DNA from: Bordetella sp. H567
Lineage (GTDB): Bacteria > Pseudomonadota > Gammaproteobacteria > Burkholderiales > Burkholderiaceae_B
DNA: 64,000 nucleotides
Direction of reading: 5' to 3'
Assembly: GCF_001704295.1 (NCBI RefSeq)
Contig: NZ_CP012334.1
Coordinates: forward strand, 2,926,084-2,990,083
Positions 1 to 7,467 of this stretch are shown here, one piece after another. Positions within the stretch are counted from its first letter, which is position 1. Every line of letters starts with the position of its first letter. The position numbers were made by a program, and so were the translations under genes. Under the pieces are notes generated by a model. It searched no databases. It saw only the letters and a list, made by a program, of their open reading frames with translations, and was not told the origin of the DNA.

Positions 1-215
1 TTGCGGTCACCGTGACCGCGCGGCGAAGTCCCCGTCATCACGGTGCGGCGCGCCGGGATGCAAATGGGACATTCGGAATACGCGCGCGGATAGCGGGTGC
101 CCAGCCGGGCCAGGTGATCCAGCGTCGGGGTCTGGATCACCGGATGACCCGCGCTACCCAGCAAGGCGCCGGGCCACTGATCGACCATCACAAACAGCAC
201 ATTGGGTCTGGACAT
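1..215 (-). CDS. Sulfatase (arylsulfatase/phosphonate hydrolase superfamily), 5' part only
   Basis: Only the first 71 codons lie in the window; the rest is beyond position 1. The protein opens with MSRPNVLFVMVDQWPG, the usual first strand of sulfatases, with Asp12 placed as a metal ligand. Residues 52-56 read CIPAR, the C-x-P-x-R signature whose Cys is converted to formylglycine, so the enzyme should be an active type I sulfatase or a related phosphoester hydrolase. The substrate cannot be told from this fragment. AGGAGG lies three bases before the ATG. No signal peptide is seen, so it is probably cytoplasmic. It diverges from the LysR gene at 337, the likely regulator. Confidence 0.88.
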   Translation of the reverse strand, partial: MSRPNVLFVMVDQWPGALLGSAGHPVIQTPTLDHLARLGTRYPRAYSECPICIPARRTVMTGTSPRGHGDR

Positions 216-284
216 GCGCCTCCTGCCTGTCGGGACTACGGAATGGGGAGCAGTCTAGACCTGCCTGGGCCGCACGGGCAGGGG

Positions 285-308
285 TATATCCGGAACAGCA
301 GATATAAT
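285..308. promoter_or_regulatory. Inverted repeat and -10 box between sulfatase and LysR genes
   Basis: TATATC (285-290) and GATATA (301-306) are perfect 6-bp arms separated by 10 bases, overlapping a perfect TATAAT at 303-308 that can serve as the -10 of the LysR gene starting at 337. The spacing is close to the usual LysR box. Binding of the adjacent LysR protein is inferred; no good -35 is visible. Confidence 0.45.
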
Positions 309-336
309 TTTTCTATTATGTCCGCCGCCACGGCCC

Positions 337-1260
337 ATGCCTACCCTCACCCTTGAACAATGGCGTCTGTTCATCCAGATCGCCGACCAGGGCAGCCTGA
401 CCAAGGTGGCCGCGCTGCGCGGCGGCGCCCAGTCCGCGATCAGCCGCCAGTTGTCCGTCATCGAAAGGCAATGCGGCGGCCGGCTGTTTCATCGCACGGG
501 GCGTGGCGTGGAACTGACCGAGGCCGGGCGGCAGCTGTACCCGCGCGTACTGGCCTGGCTGGAGGAAGGCGATGCCCTGGGCCGCGACATGGCGCTGGCG
601 GTGGACCAACCCGCGGGCATCGTGCGCGTCGGCGTGCTGTCCTCGATCGACCACGACTATTTGTCCCGCGCCTACGAGCAGATCAGCCGCCTGCATCCTC
701 ACATCCGCCTGCGCATCCGTGACGGCGTGGGCGCCGCCGTCAGCGAATGGCTGGATAGCGGTGAGGTCGATATCGGCATCCTGCCCCGCGGCGGCCGCGA
801 GCACCGCCGCCGCGAAAGCACCCTGTTCAGCGTCCGGCACCTGCTGGTGTCCGCGCCTGGCAATCGCCTGACGCGCGAGCGCACCGTGCCGTTCGCCCAG
901 CTGCAGGGGCTGCCGCTGGTCCTGGCCGGCGCGCCCAGCGCGTTCCGCCGGCAGATGGATCAGCTGGCGCGGCGCATGGACGTGGCGCTGAACGTGGCCA
1001 TGGAGTGCGATTCGCTGCAGATCCAGAAGCACATGGTTCTACGCAGCGGCCTGTACGCCGTATTGGCGGAACACGCCGTCATGCGCGAATGCGCGGCCGG
1101 CCAACTCCAGGGCGCGCTGATCGTCAAGCCGACCATCCAGCGCACCATTACGCTCGCCTTGTCGGAGGTCAGGCCGCTGACCCTGGCCTGCCGAGAGGTG
1201 GCGCGGATCCTCCGGGGCTGCCTGGACGAGCTGGCGCTCGCGGTCCGGGCAGCAAGCTGA
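337..1260 (+). CDS. LysR-family transcriptional regulator
   Basis: A 307-residue protein of normal LysR length. The N-terminal winged helix-turn-helix covers about residues 4-64 (the segment GGAQSAISRQLSVIE is the recognition region) and is followed by a linker helix and a periplasmic-binding-protein-like effector domain from about residue 90. It diverges from the sulfatase gene at 1-215, the arrangement expected of a LysR protein controlling its neighbour. The C-terminus converges on the KfrA-like gene, leaving only 22 bases between the stops. The inducer is unknown. Confidence 0.9.
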   Translation: MPTLTLEQWRLFIQIADQGSLTKVAALRGGAQSAISRQLSVIERQCGGRLFHRTGRGVELTEAGRQLYPRVLAWLEEGDALGRDMALAVDQPAGIVRVGVLSSIDHDYLSRAYEQISRLHPHIRLRIRDGVGAAVSEWLDSGEVDIGILPRGGREHRRRESTLFSVRHLLVSAPGNRLTRERTVPFAQLQGLPLVLAGAPSAFRRQMDQLARRMDVALNVAMECDSLQIQKHMVLRSGLYAVLAEHAVMRECAAGQLQGALIVKPTIQRTITLALSEVRPLTLACREVARILRGCLDELALAVRAAS

Positions 1261-1282
1261 CGGCTCGGCATGCAGGCGCGGT

Positions 1283-2350
1283 TCAGGCAGGCGGCGCCTT
1301 GTCGTTGCCGCGGGCGCCGCGGCGCGGCGCGAGCGACCGGGCCCAGCTATCCAGTTGCTTGTCCTTCGCCGTCAATTGCGCCGACAGGGCGTCGAGCTGA
1401 CGCAGGAGATCGGCTTCGCGCTTGGCGGCCGCCGCTTCGCTTGCGTGCACGGCCGCCTGCCCGGCTTCCAGCCGCGCCATGGCCGCCGACAGCTCCGCGC
1501 GTAGCACGGTTTCGCCGCGCAGCGCCTGGCGCAGCTCGTTCTGCAGGCCGGCGATCCGGGTTTGCGTTTCGCCGCGCTCCTGTTCGGCCGATTGCCGTTC
1601 CCGTTCCGCGGCCTGCCTTTCGCGTTCCGCCCCTTCCCTTTCCCGTTCCGCGGCTTGCCGGTCGCGTTCGGCCCCTTGCCGCGCGCGGTCCACTTCGGCG
1701 GTCAGGCGCTTGGTGGCCTGCCGCTCGGCATCCAGTTCGTTCAGCCAGCGGCGCTCCTGGGCCGCATGCCGCGCCTGCGTTTCGGCCAGCGCGTCGGCGT
1801 GGCGCGCTTGCAAGTCGACGACCTGGGCGCGCAAGGCCTCGGCGTCGCCGCGAGCCTGCGTGAGCGCTTCGCGCGCCGATGCCAGTTGCTGCTGCTCGGC
1901 TTGCAATCGGGCGGCCGCCGAATAGGCCGTGTCCTGCGCCGCGACCAGTTGCTCCCGCAGCGCCTGCAGGCCGAGCTCCAGGTCGGCTTCACGCGCTTGC
2001 AGCCGCACCTGGCCTGACGCGAGCTCCTCTTCGATCGCGGCCAGCCTTTCGCGCTCCGCCGCCAGTTGGCCGGCCTGCTCCGCCTGGCTCGCCTGGGCCT
2101 GCTGCCGCGCGTGTTCTAGCGCCGCACGCCATAGCTCCTGCGCCGCCCTTGCCACGGGTTGCGGCAGCGTGTCGTCTCGCGCGCCCGCCAGTCTTTCGCC
2201 CAGGCCCGCGAACCACGTGTTCAGAAACCCCGTGATGGTGTTGGGAGACCCGCGGCCCAACTTCAAGCGGACGCGCTCGATGGTCGGACGTTCGCCCTCC
2301 CGCAGTAGCGCATCCGCGGCGGTGTGGACGTCCTGTTCAGTGATAGCCAT
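1283..2350 (-). CDS. KfrA-like DNA-binding coiled-coil protein
   Basis: A 355-residue protein. The first ~110 residues match the KfrA N-terminal DNA-binding domain (plasmid replication region DNA-binding family): MAITEQDVHTAADALL, then RPTIERVRLKLGRGSPNTI. Residues ~110-335 are an Ala/Gln/Glu/Arg-rich coiled coil with internal ERERQAAERER-type repeats encoded around 1560-1700. KfrA of plasmid RK2 is an autorepressor that multimerises through a long alpha-helical tail and acts in plasmid partition. Here no plasmid genes are nearby, so this is a chromosomal member whose role (local repressor or nucleoid-associated protein) is open. A strong hyphenated palindrome lies 51-81 bases upstream of the start. 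Confidence 0.85.
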   Translation of the reverse strand: MAITEQDVHTAADALLREGERPTIERVRLKLGRGSPNTITGFLNTWFAGLGERLAGARDDTLPQPVARAAQELWRAALEHARQQAQASQAEQAGQLAAERERLAAIEEELASGQVRLQAREADLELGLQALREQLVAAQDTAYSAAARLQAEQQQLASAREALTQARGDAEALRAQVVDLQARHADALAETQARHAAQERRWLNELDAERQATKRLTAEVDRARQGAERDRQAAEREREGAERERQAAERERQSAEQERGETQTRIAGLQNELRQALRGETVLRAELSAAMARLEAGQAAVHASEAAAAKREADLLRQLDALSAQLTAKDKQLDSWARSLAPRRGARGNDKAPPA

Positions 2351-2698
2351 GAGTGGGAGCCTGTATGTCTGCCTGATTGGCGAAACCTAGCGTGCCGGAT
2401 AAGGTGCGATAAGGGAGGATTATCGGACCTTGGACCGCCAGATCATAATATATCCTACACCATACGTACTATTTATGTATCACGCGAGTGTGCGAACAAG
2501 GGTTGGTTTGTACGCGGCGTCGATGAGGTGGGCGCACGCCGGTCAAAGCGCTGGCGGCATGCGCGTATCAGGTCGCTGCTACCAACACCCTGGGTCTGGA
2601 CCGGGTAAGTCCCGATGTTCGCGGCCCACGTGCTGGCTACTATGGGCGCATATTGATCCCCAATATAGGTTATTGCATATCAATAAGGTGATCCTCTC
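2351..2698. other. 348-base divergent intergenic region, partly AT-rich
   Basis: Lies between kfrA-like (minus) and the crotonase operon (plus). It contains the palindrome at 2401-2431, an AT-rich tract at about 2445-2485 that could hold the kfrA-like promoter (TATATT on the minus strand), and a second AT-rich patch at 2650-2690 just before the crotonase start. Open frames here (2324-2608, 2430-2717) show no family features and I do not call them genes. Confidence 0.6.
2401..2431. promoter_or_regulatory. Hyphenated palindrome upstream of kfrA-like gene (candidate autoregulatory operator)
   Basis: AAGGTGCGATAA (2401-2412) and TTATCGGACCTT (2420-2431) are 12-bp inverted arms with one mismatch and a 7-base spacer. 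The site lies 51-81 bases before the KfrA-like start codon, downstream of the AT-rich region likely to carry its promoter. KfrA proteins are known autorepressors that bind inverted repeats in their own promoters, so this is the natural operator candidate. Confidence 0.6.
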
Positions 2699-3466
2699 AT
2701 GGCCCAGTTCATCCTGACCGGCATCCAGGACAAGGTTGCCGTTATCACGCTCAACCGCCCCGAAAAGCTGAACGCCTGGAACACGGAAATGCGCGACGAG
2801 ATCATCGCCGCGCTGCGTGCCTTCGATGCGGACCCGGACGTGGCGGCGATCATCATGACGGGGGCTGGAGACCGCGCGTTTTGCGCGGGCCAGGACCTGG
2901 AAGAAGCCAAGCACTTCGACGTCGCCCGCTCCGAGGAATGGATGCGCGAATGGGAGACCTATTACGACGCGCTGCGCGGCCTGTCCAAGCCGCTGATCAT
3001 GGCGCTGAACGGCACGGCGGCCGGTTCGGCCTTCCAGGTGACCCTGCTGGGCGACATCCGCGTGGGGCACCCCGGCGTACGCATGGGGCAACCCGAAATC
3101 AATTCGGGTATCGCCAGCGTCACGGGCCCGTGGATCATGCGCGAAATGCTGGGTCTGTCGCGCACCATTGAACTGACGCTGACCGGACGCCTGATGGACG
3201 CGGAGGAATGCCGCCAGGTGGGGCTGCTGCACCATGTGGTCCCGCAGGATCAGGTCATGCCCAAGGCCATGGAAATCGCCCGCGAGCTCGCCGCCAAGCC
3301 GCCGGTCGCGCTACGGCTGGACAAGCAGCGCTTCCGCGAAATGACCGAGCCGGGATTTCGCGACGCCATCGAGGCCGGCATCCGGATACAGGCGCAATCC
3401 TATGCATCCGGCGAACCGGCGCGCATGATGGACGCGTTCTTCCGCAAGCGCGCCGCGAAACACTGA
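2699..3466 (+). CDS. Enoyl-CoA hydratase/isomerase (crotonase) family protein
   Basis: A 255-residue protein of standard crotonase length. The oxyanion-hole segment DRAFCAGQDLEEAK sits near residues 60-73, the second segment LNGTAAGSAFQVTLLGD near 103-119, and GQPEINSG carries the conserved acidic residue near 131-134. It would hydrate or isomerise an acyl-CoA. It is the first gene of an operon with a polyamine-type ABC importer and an acyl-CoA ligase (2699-9021), which suggests CoA-dependent breakdown of an imported acid. AAGGTG lies upstream of the ATG. Confidence 0.88.
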   Translation: MAQFILTGIQDKVAVITLNRPEKLNAWNTEMRDEIIAALRAFDADPDVAAIIMTGAGDRAFCAGQDLEEAKHFDVARSEEWMREWETYYDALRGLSKPLIMALNGTAAGSAFQVTLLGDIRVGHPGVRMGQPEINSGIASVTGPWIMREMLGLSRTIELTLTGRLMDAEECRQVGLLHHVVPQDQVMPKAMEIARELAAKPPVALRLDKQRFREMTEPGFRDAIEAGIRIQAQSYASGEPARMMDAFFRKRAAKH

Positions 3467-3514
3467 CGCGTCGGGTCAGCCCCGTCCACAGCCGAGCACC
3501 CCAGGAGTGTCACC

Positions 3515-4576
3515 ATGATGAATGGCATTCAGATCAAGCGCCGCAGCCTCGTCAAGGCCATCGGCGGCGGCATCGCCAGCCTTGCCCTGCCCCTGCCCAG
3601 CCTGGCCGCGGCCAGGCAGATCGTGGTGTCCGATCCCGGCGGCCCCTATACCGTCGCCTACCGCAAGGCCTTCTACGATCCCTTCGAGAAGGAAACCGGC
3701 ATCAAGGTGGTGAGCGTCGCGCGCGAGTCGCAACCCGTCGCGCAGTTCACCGCCATGGTCGAGACGCGCAACTACATCTGGGATGTGACCACGCTGACGC
3801 TATCGGCCGATATCCCCATACTCGAAGAACGCGGCCTGCTGGAACCCCTGGGCCTGAAGGCCGCGGATTTCCCCGGCCTGATGCCGGAGGCGCTGACGGC
3901 CAACTGGCTGGGCGTGGACGTCTATTCGACGGTGCTGGCCTACCGCACGGACAAGCTGCCCAAGGAGCATCCGGAAAGCTGGGCCGACTTCTGGGACGTG
4001 AAGCGCTTTCCGGGCCCGCGCTCGCTGCGGCGCAATCCCATCGATACGCTGGAACAGGCGCTGCTGGCCGACGGCGTGGACATCGACAAGCTATACCCCC
4101 TGGATGTGGACCGCGCCTTCCGCAGCCTGGACAAGATCCGCAAGTACATTTCGGTGTGGTGGACGGGCGGCGCCCAATCCACGCAGCTGATCCAGTCCGG
4201 CGAGGTCGAAATGCTCTCGCTATGGAACGGCCGGGCCCAGGCGGCCATCGACGGCAAGGCGCCGGCGCGCATCGTCTGGAACCAGGGTCTGTACTCCATC
4301 GAAGGCTGGGGCGTTCCCAAGGGCACGCCGCGCGCGGAGGAAGCGAAGGCTTTCGTGCGTTTCTGTGGCGACGCGAAGCGGCAGGCCGCCTTCACCGACG
4401 ACCTGGCCTACGGGCCGACCAACCTCAAGGCCTACGAGTACATCAAGCCGGAGCGCGCGGCCTTGCTGCCCACGGCCAAGGACAATCTCAAGAATATGCG
4501 CCTGCCCGACCCGAAATGGTGGCAGCAGAATCGCCAGGCCGCGACGGAACGCTTCAACGCCTGGATCATCGGCTGA
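3515..4576 (+). CDS. ABC transporter periplasmic binding protein, spermidine/putrescine (PotD) type
   Basis: A 353-residue extracellular binding protein. The N-terminus (KRRSLVKAIGGGIASLALP) is a twin-arginine-like signal ending near SLAAA, so export through Tat is likely. The mature part follows the iron/polyamine-type fold (IVVSDPGGPYTVAYRKAF, later WGVPKGTPRAEEAKAFV). It delivers substrate to the ATPase and double permease encoded immediately downstream. The real ligand is unlikely to be a classical polyamine, because the same operon carries an acyl-CoA ligase and a crotonase. The start has the spacing of AGGAGTG-like bases at 3502-3508. Confidence 0.88.
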   Translation: MMNGIQIKRRSLVKAIGGGIASLALPLPSLAAARQIVVSDPGGPYTVAYRKAFYDPFEKETGIKVVSVARESQPVAQFTAMVETRNYIWDVTTLTLSADIPILEERGLLEPLGLKAADFPGLMPEALTANWLGVDVYSTVLAYRTDKLPKEHPESWADFWDVKRFPGPRSLRRNPIDTLEQALLADGVDIDKLYPLDVDRAFRSLDKIRKYISVWWTGGAQSTQLIQSGEVEMLSLWNGRAQAAIDGKAPARIVWNQGLYSIEGWGVPKGTPRAEEAKAFVRFCGDAKRQAAFTDDLAYGPTNLKAYEYIKPERAALLPTAKDNLKNMRLPDPKWWQQNRQAATERFNAWIIG

Positions 4577-4598
4577 GCACGCCGGTCGGGGTCGGACC

Positions 4599-5636
4599 AT
4601 GACGGTAAAGCTGGAAACCCGGGGCTTGTCCAAGCGCTATGGCCAGACGCTGGCGCTGGCCCCCACCGACCTGCGCGTGGAAAGCGGCGAATTCCTGACG
4701 CTGCTCGGCCCGTCCGGCTCGGGCAAGACCACGCTGTTGCAGATGATCGCGGGACTGGTCGCGCCCACCGAAGGCAGCCTGCACATCGACGGCAGGGACG
4801 CGACCCGCATGCCGGCCAGCGAACGCGGCATCGGGCTGGTATTCCAGAGCTATGCGTTGTTTCCCCACCTGACGGTCGCGGAGAACGTCGCCTATCCGCT
4901 GCGCATGCGCCGCGTGCCGGCCAGGCGTATCGCCGACGACGTGGCGCAGGTGCTGGCGATGGTGCAGATGCAGGAATACGGCGAGCGCTATCCGCACGAG
5001 CTGTCGGGCGGCCAGCAACAGCGCGTGGCGCTGGCGCGCTGCTTCGTGTACCGGCCGGCCGTGGTGCTGCTGGACGAGCCGCTGGGCGCGCTGGACAAGA
5101 AACTGCGCGAGCACATGCAGCTGGAGATCCGGCGCCTGCATAGAGAGCTGAAGGCAACCTTCATCTACGTCACGCACGACCAGGAAGAAGCGCTGACGAT
5201 GTCGGACCGCATTTGCCTGATGAACCGTGCCAGGATCGAACAGCTGGGCACGCCGCTGGAACTCTATGACCGCCCGGTCTCGCGTTTCGCCGCCAACTTC
5301 CTGGGGCATTCCAACATCCTGGAGGGCCGGCTGGACGGCGACGAACTGGCGTGGAAGGACCGCGCCCTGCCCCTGCCGCCCTACGACGGCGCCACCGACG
5401 GCACGGCCGCGCTGCTCGTGCGCCCGGAAACGGCGCGCCTGTGCGCGCCCGACCGAGCCTTGCTGCGCGGCACCGTATCGCAGGTCGTCTTCACGGGCGC
5501 CGATATCCGCGTCCATGTCGATCCGGGCTGCGGCTTCGAGTTCCTGGTCCGCAGTCCGCGCGACGCCGCCCCGGCCCCCGGCGATCCCGTCGGCGTGACC
5601 TGGAACCCGCGCGATGCCGTGCTGCTGCAGCGCTAG
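4599..5636 (+). CDS. ABC transporter ATP-binding protein (PotA-like)
   Basis: A 345-residue ATPase, counted from ATG 4599. It has Walker A GPSGSGKTT (residues 37-45), a Q-loop in LVFQSYALFPHLTV, the signature LSGGQQQR, Walker B VVLLDEPLGALD and the switch His in VTHDQEEAL. The C-terminal ~100 residues form the TOBE-type regulatory domain of the polyamine/iron/maltose class. The reading frame stays open upstream to 4365, but that part overlaps the binding-protein gene and encodes no ATPase sequence. It powers the transporter with the genes at 3515 and 5664. Confidence 0.92.
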   Translation: MTVKLETRGLSKRYGQTLALAPTDLRVESGEFLTLLGPSGSGKTTLLQMIAGLVAPTEGSLHIDGRDATRMPASERGIGLVFQSYALFPHLTVAENVAYPLRMRRVPARRIADDVAQVLAMVQMQEYGERYPHELSGGQQQRVALARCFVYRPAVVLLDEPLGALDKKLREHMQLEIRRLHRELKATFIYVTHDQEEALTMSDRICLMNRARIEQLGTPLELYDRPVSRFAANFLGHSNILEGRLDGDELAWKDRALPLPPYDGATDGTAALLVRPETARLCAPDRALLRGTVSQVVFTGADIRVHVDPGCGFEFLVRSPRDAAPAPGDPVGVTWNPRDAVLLQR

Positions 5637-5663
5637 CGGCTGCCCACAGGGAAGAACCGCCGC

Positions 5664-7463
5664 ATGAGCACGCAGACGGATGAACTGACGGGCGCGAAGC
5701 CCCTGCGCCGAACCGCCATGGCGCGCGCCATGCGCCTGTCCGGGGCGGGCGGCGCGCTGCCCGCACTGCTGTTCCTGGCGCTGTTCTTCTGCTTGCCCGT
5801 GGCGCAAATCCTGATCAATGCGGTGACCGGTCCCGGCGGACACGTCGGCCTGGACCAGTTCGGGCGCCTGGTCGGCAACGCGGTCTATGCGCGCGTGCTG
5901 GGCAACACATTCCTGATTTCGCTGCTCACCGCCGTGGGATGCGTGGTGATCGGCTATCCCATCGCCTATTTCCTCAGCCGCCTGGGGGACCGCGCGCGCA
6001 TCCGATGGCTGCTCTGGCTGCTGATTCCCTTCTGGACCAGTTGGCTGGTGAAGACCTTTGCGTGGATCCTGCTGCTGTCGCGCACCGGCGTGATCGGCAC
6101 CTTCCTGGCATGGTCGGGCCTGAACGAGAACCCCTCGGCGCTGGCGCCCTCGCTGGGCGGCGTGCTCGTGGGCATGATCCACGGCATGCTGCCACTTGCC
6201 GTCATGACGATGCTGCCCATCATGCAGGGCATCGGCGACCGCCTGACCTTGGCCGCGGAGACGCTGGGGGCGACGCGCATCGAGTCCTTCTTCACGATCT
6301 ACCTGCCGCTGTCCATGCCGGGCGTGGCCGCGGCCGGGCTGCTGGTCTTCATCACCACCCTGGGGTTTTTCATCGTACCCGCACTGCTCGGCACGCCGGC
6401 GCAGACGATGGTGGCGCAGCTGGTGATCTCCAGCATCCTGGAGCTGTTCAACGTCCATTTCGCCGGCGCGCTGTCGGCGGTGCTGCTGGTGTGTGCCCTG
6501 GTGGTGTTCCTGCTTTATGACAAGCTGGTCGGCCTGTCCACCCTGGGCGGCGGCGAGACCGCGCGCCCGCCCGGCACGTCGCGCTTCATTCGCGTGCTGG
6601 TCGTGACGGGCAGGACGGTGGATCGCCTTGCGACCTTGCCCTGGCGTCTTGCCCGCGTTGCCCCCGCGGGCCCCGTGGGAGCAGACACCCGGCGCATGAC
6701 CGGGCTGAGCGTGTACGCCTGGCTGGCCATGCTGCTGTTGCTGCTGCCCGTCGCGATCATCCTGCCCATCGCCTTCACCGACGCGTCCTTCCTGTCTTTT
6801 CCACCCCAGGGATTCAGCCTGCGCTGGCTGGAGGGCTTCTTTTCCTCGCCGATCTGGCAAGCGGCCCTGCTGCGCTCCCTGGGCGTCGCGACCGCCACCG
6901 CCTTCGGTTCGCTGGTGCTGGGCTTCGGCGCGGCGCTGGCCCTGGTTCGCCTGTCTCCCGGCGCCGCCAAGGCCACCTTCGCCTTTCTGATCGCGCCCTT
7001 GATCGTGCCGCGCATCGTCACGGCGGTGGGCCTTTTCTATCTGTTTTCCCGCATCGGCCTGGCCGGCACCAACGCCGGGCTGGTCATCGGCCACATGGTG
7101 CTGGCCATTCCCTATGTGGTGGTGACCCTGGCCGCCGCGCTGAAGAACTTCGACTGGCGACTGGTCGATGCAGCGTACACGCTGGGCGCGCCGCCCATCA
7201 AGCGGCTGACCACCGTCATGCTGCCGCTGCTCAAACCCGCATTGATGGCCGCCTTCCTGTTCGCCTTCCTGGTTTCCTTCGACGAACTCACGATCGCCAT
7301 CTTCGTCAGCGGCGGGTTGAAGACCACCCTGCCCAAACAGATGTGGGACGACATGCTGCTGTCGGCCAATCCCACCCTGGCGGCGGTTTCCTTCGTGCTC
7401 GTGGCGGCCATCGCGCTGGCCATGCTGCTGCTTTACCTCCTTAGACGCGACCCCAAGTCCTGA
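5664..7463 (+). CDS. ABC transporter permease, two permease domains fused in one polypeptide
   Basis: A 599-residue membrane protein about twice the length of a PotB or PotC subunit. The N-terminal half (to about residue 290) has six predicted membrane segments, with an EAA-type loop near AETLGATRIESFFTIYLP. A charged linker (RVAPAGPVGADTRRM) follows, and the second half has another six segments with a second EAA loop near DAAYTLGAPPIKRLTTVMLP. One chain can therefore supply the whole transmembrane channel. It sits between the ATPase gene and the acyl-CoA ligase gene, four bases from the latter. Confidence 0.9.
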   Translation: MSTQTDELTGAKPLRRTAMARAMRLSGAGGALPALLFLALFFCLPVAQILINAVTGPGGHVGLDQFGRLVGNAVYARVLGNTFLISLLTAVGCVVIGYPIAYFLSRLGDRARIRWLLWLLIPFWTSWLVKTFAWILLLSRTGVIGTFLAWSGLNENPSALAPSLGGVLVGMIHGMLPLAVMTMLPIMQGIGDRLTLAAETLGATRIESFFTIYLPLSMPGVAAAGLLVFITTLGFFIVPALLGTPAQTMVAQLVISSILELFNVHFAGALSAVLLVCALVVFLLYDKLVGLSTLGGGETARPPGTSRFIRVLVVTGRTVDRLATLPWRLARVAPAGPVGADTRRMTGLSVYAWLAMLLLLLPVAIILPIAFTDASFLSFPPQGFSLRWLEGFFSSPIWQAALLRSLGVATATAFGSLVLGFGAALALVRLSPGAAKATFAFLIAPLIVPRIVTAVGLFYLFSRIGLAGTNAGLVIGHMVLAIPYVVVTLAAALKNFDWRLVDAAYTLGAPPIKRLTTVMLPLLKPALMAAFLFAFLVSFDELTIAIFVSGGLKTTLPKQMWDDMLLSANPTLAAVSFVLVAAIALAMLLLYLLRRDPKS

Positions 7464-7467
7464 GCGC

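Noticed and set aside
1560-1700. Tandem DNA repeat as a CRISPR-like or minisatellite array
   Set aside because: The near-repeats encode the ERERQAAERER coiled-coil heptads of the KfrA-like protein and vary as coding repeats do.
2653-2681. TTGATC with a downstream CATATC as promoter of the crotonase operon
   Set aside because: The predicted start would fall within a few bases of the ribosome-binding site, leaving almost no leader, and the -10 match is weak.
2324-2717. Two open frames of about 95 codons in the kfrA/crotonase intergenic region
   Set aside because: No good ribosome-binding site, no family resemblance, and they run through the palindrome and the crotonase start.
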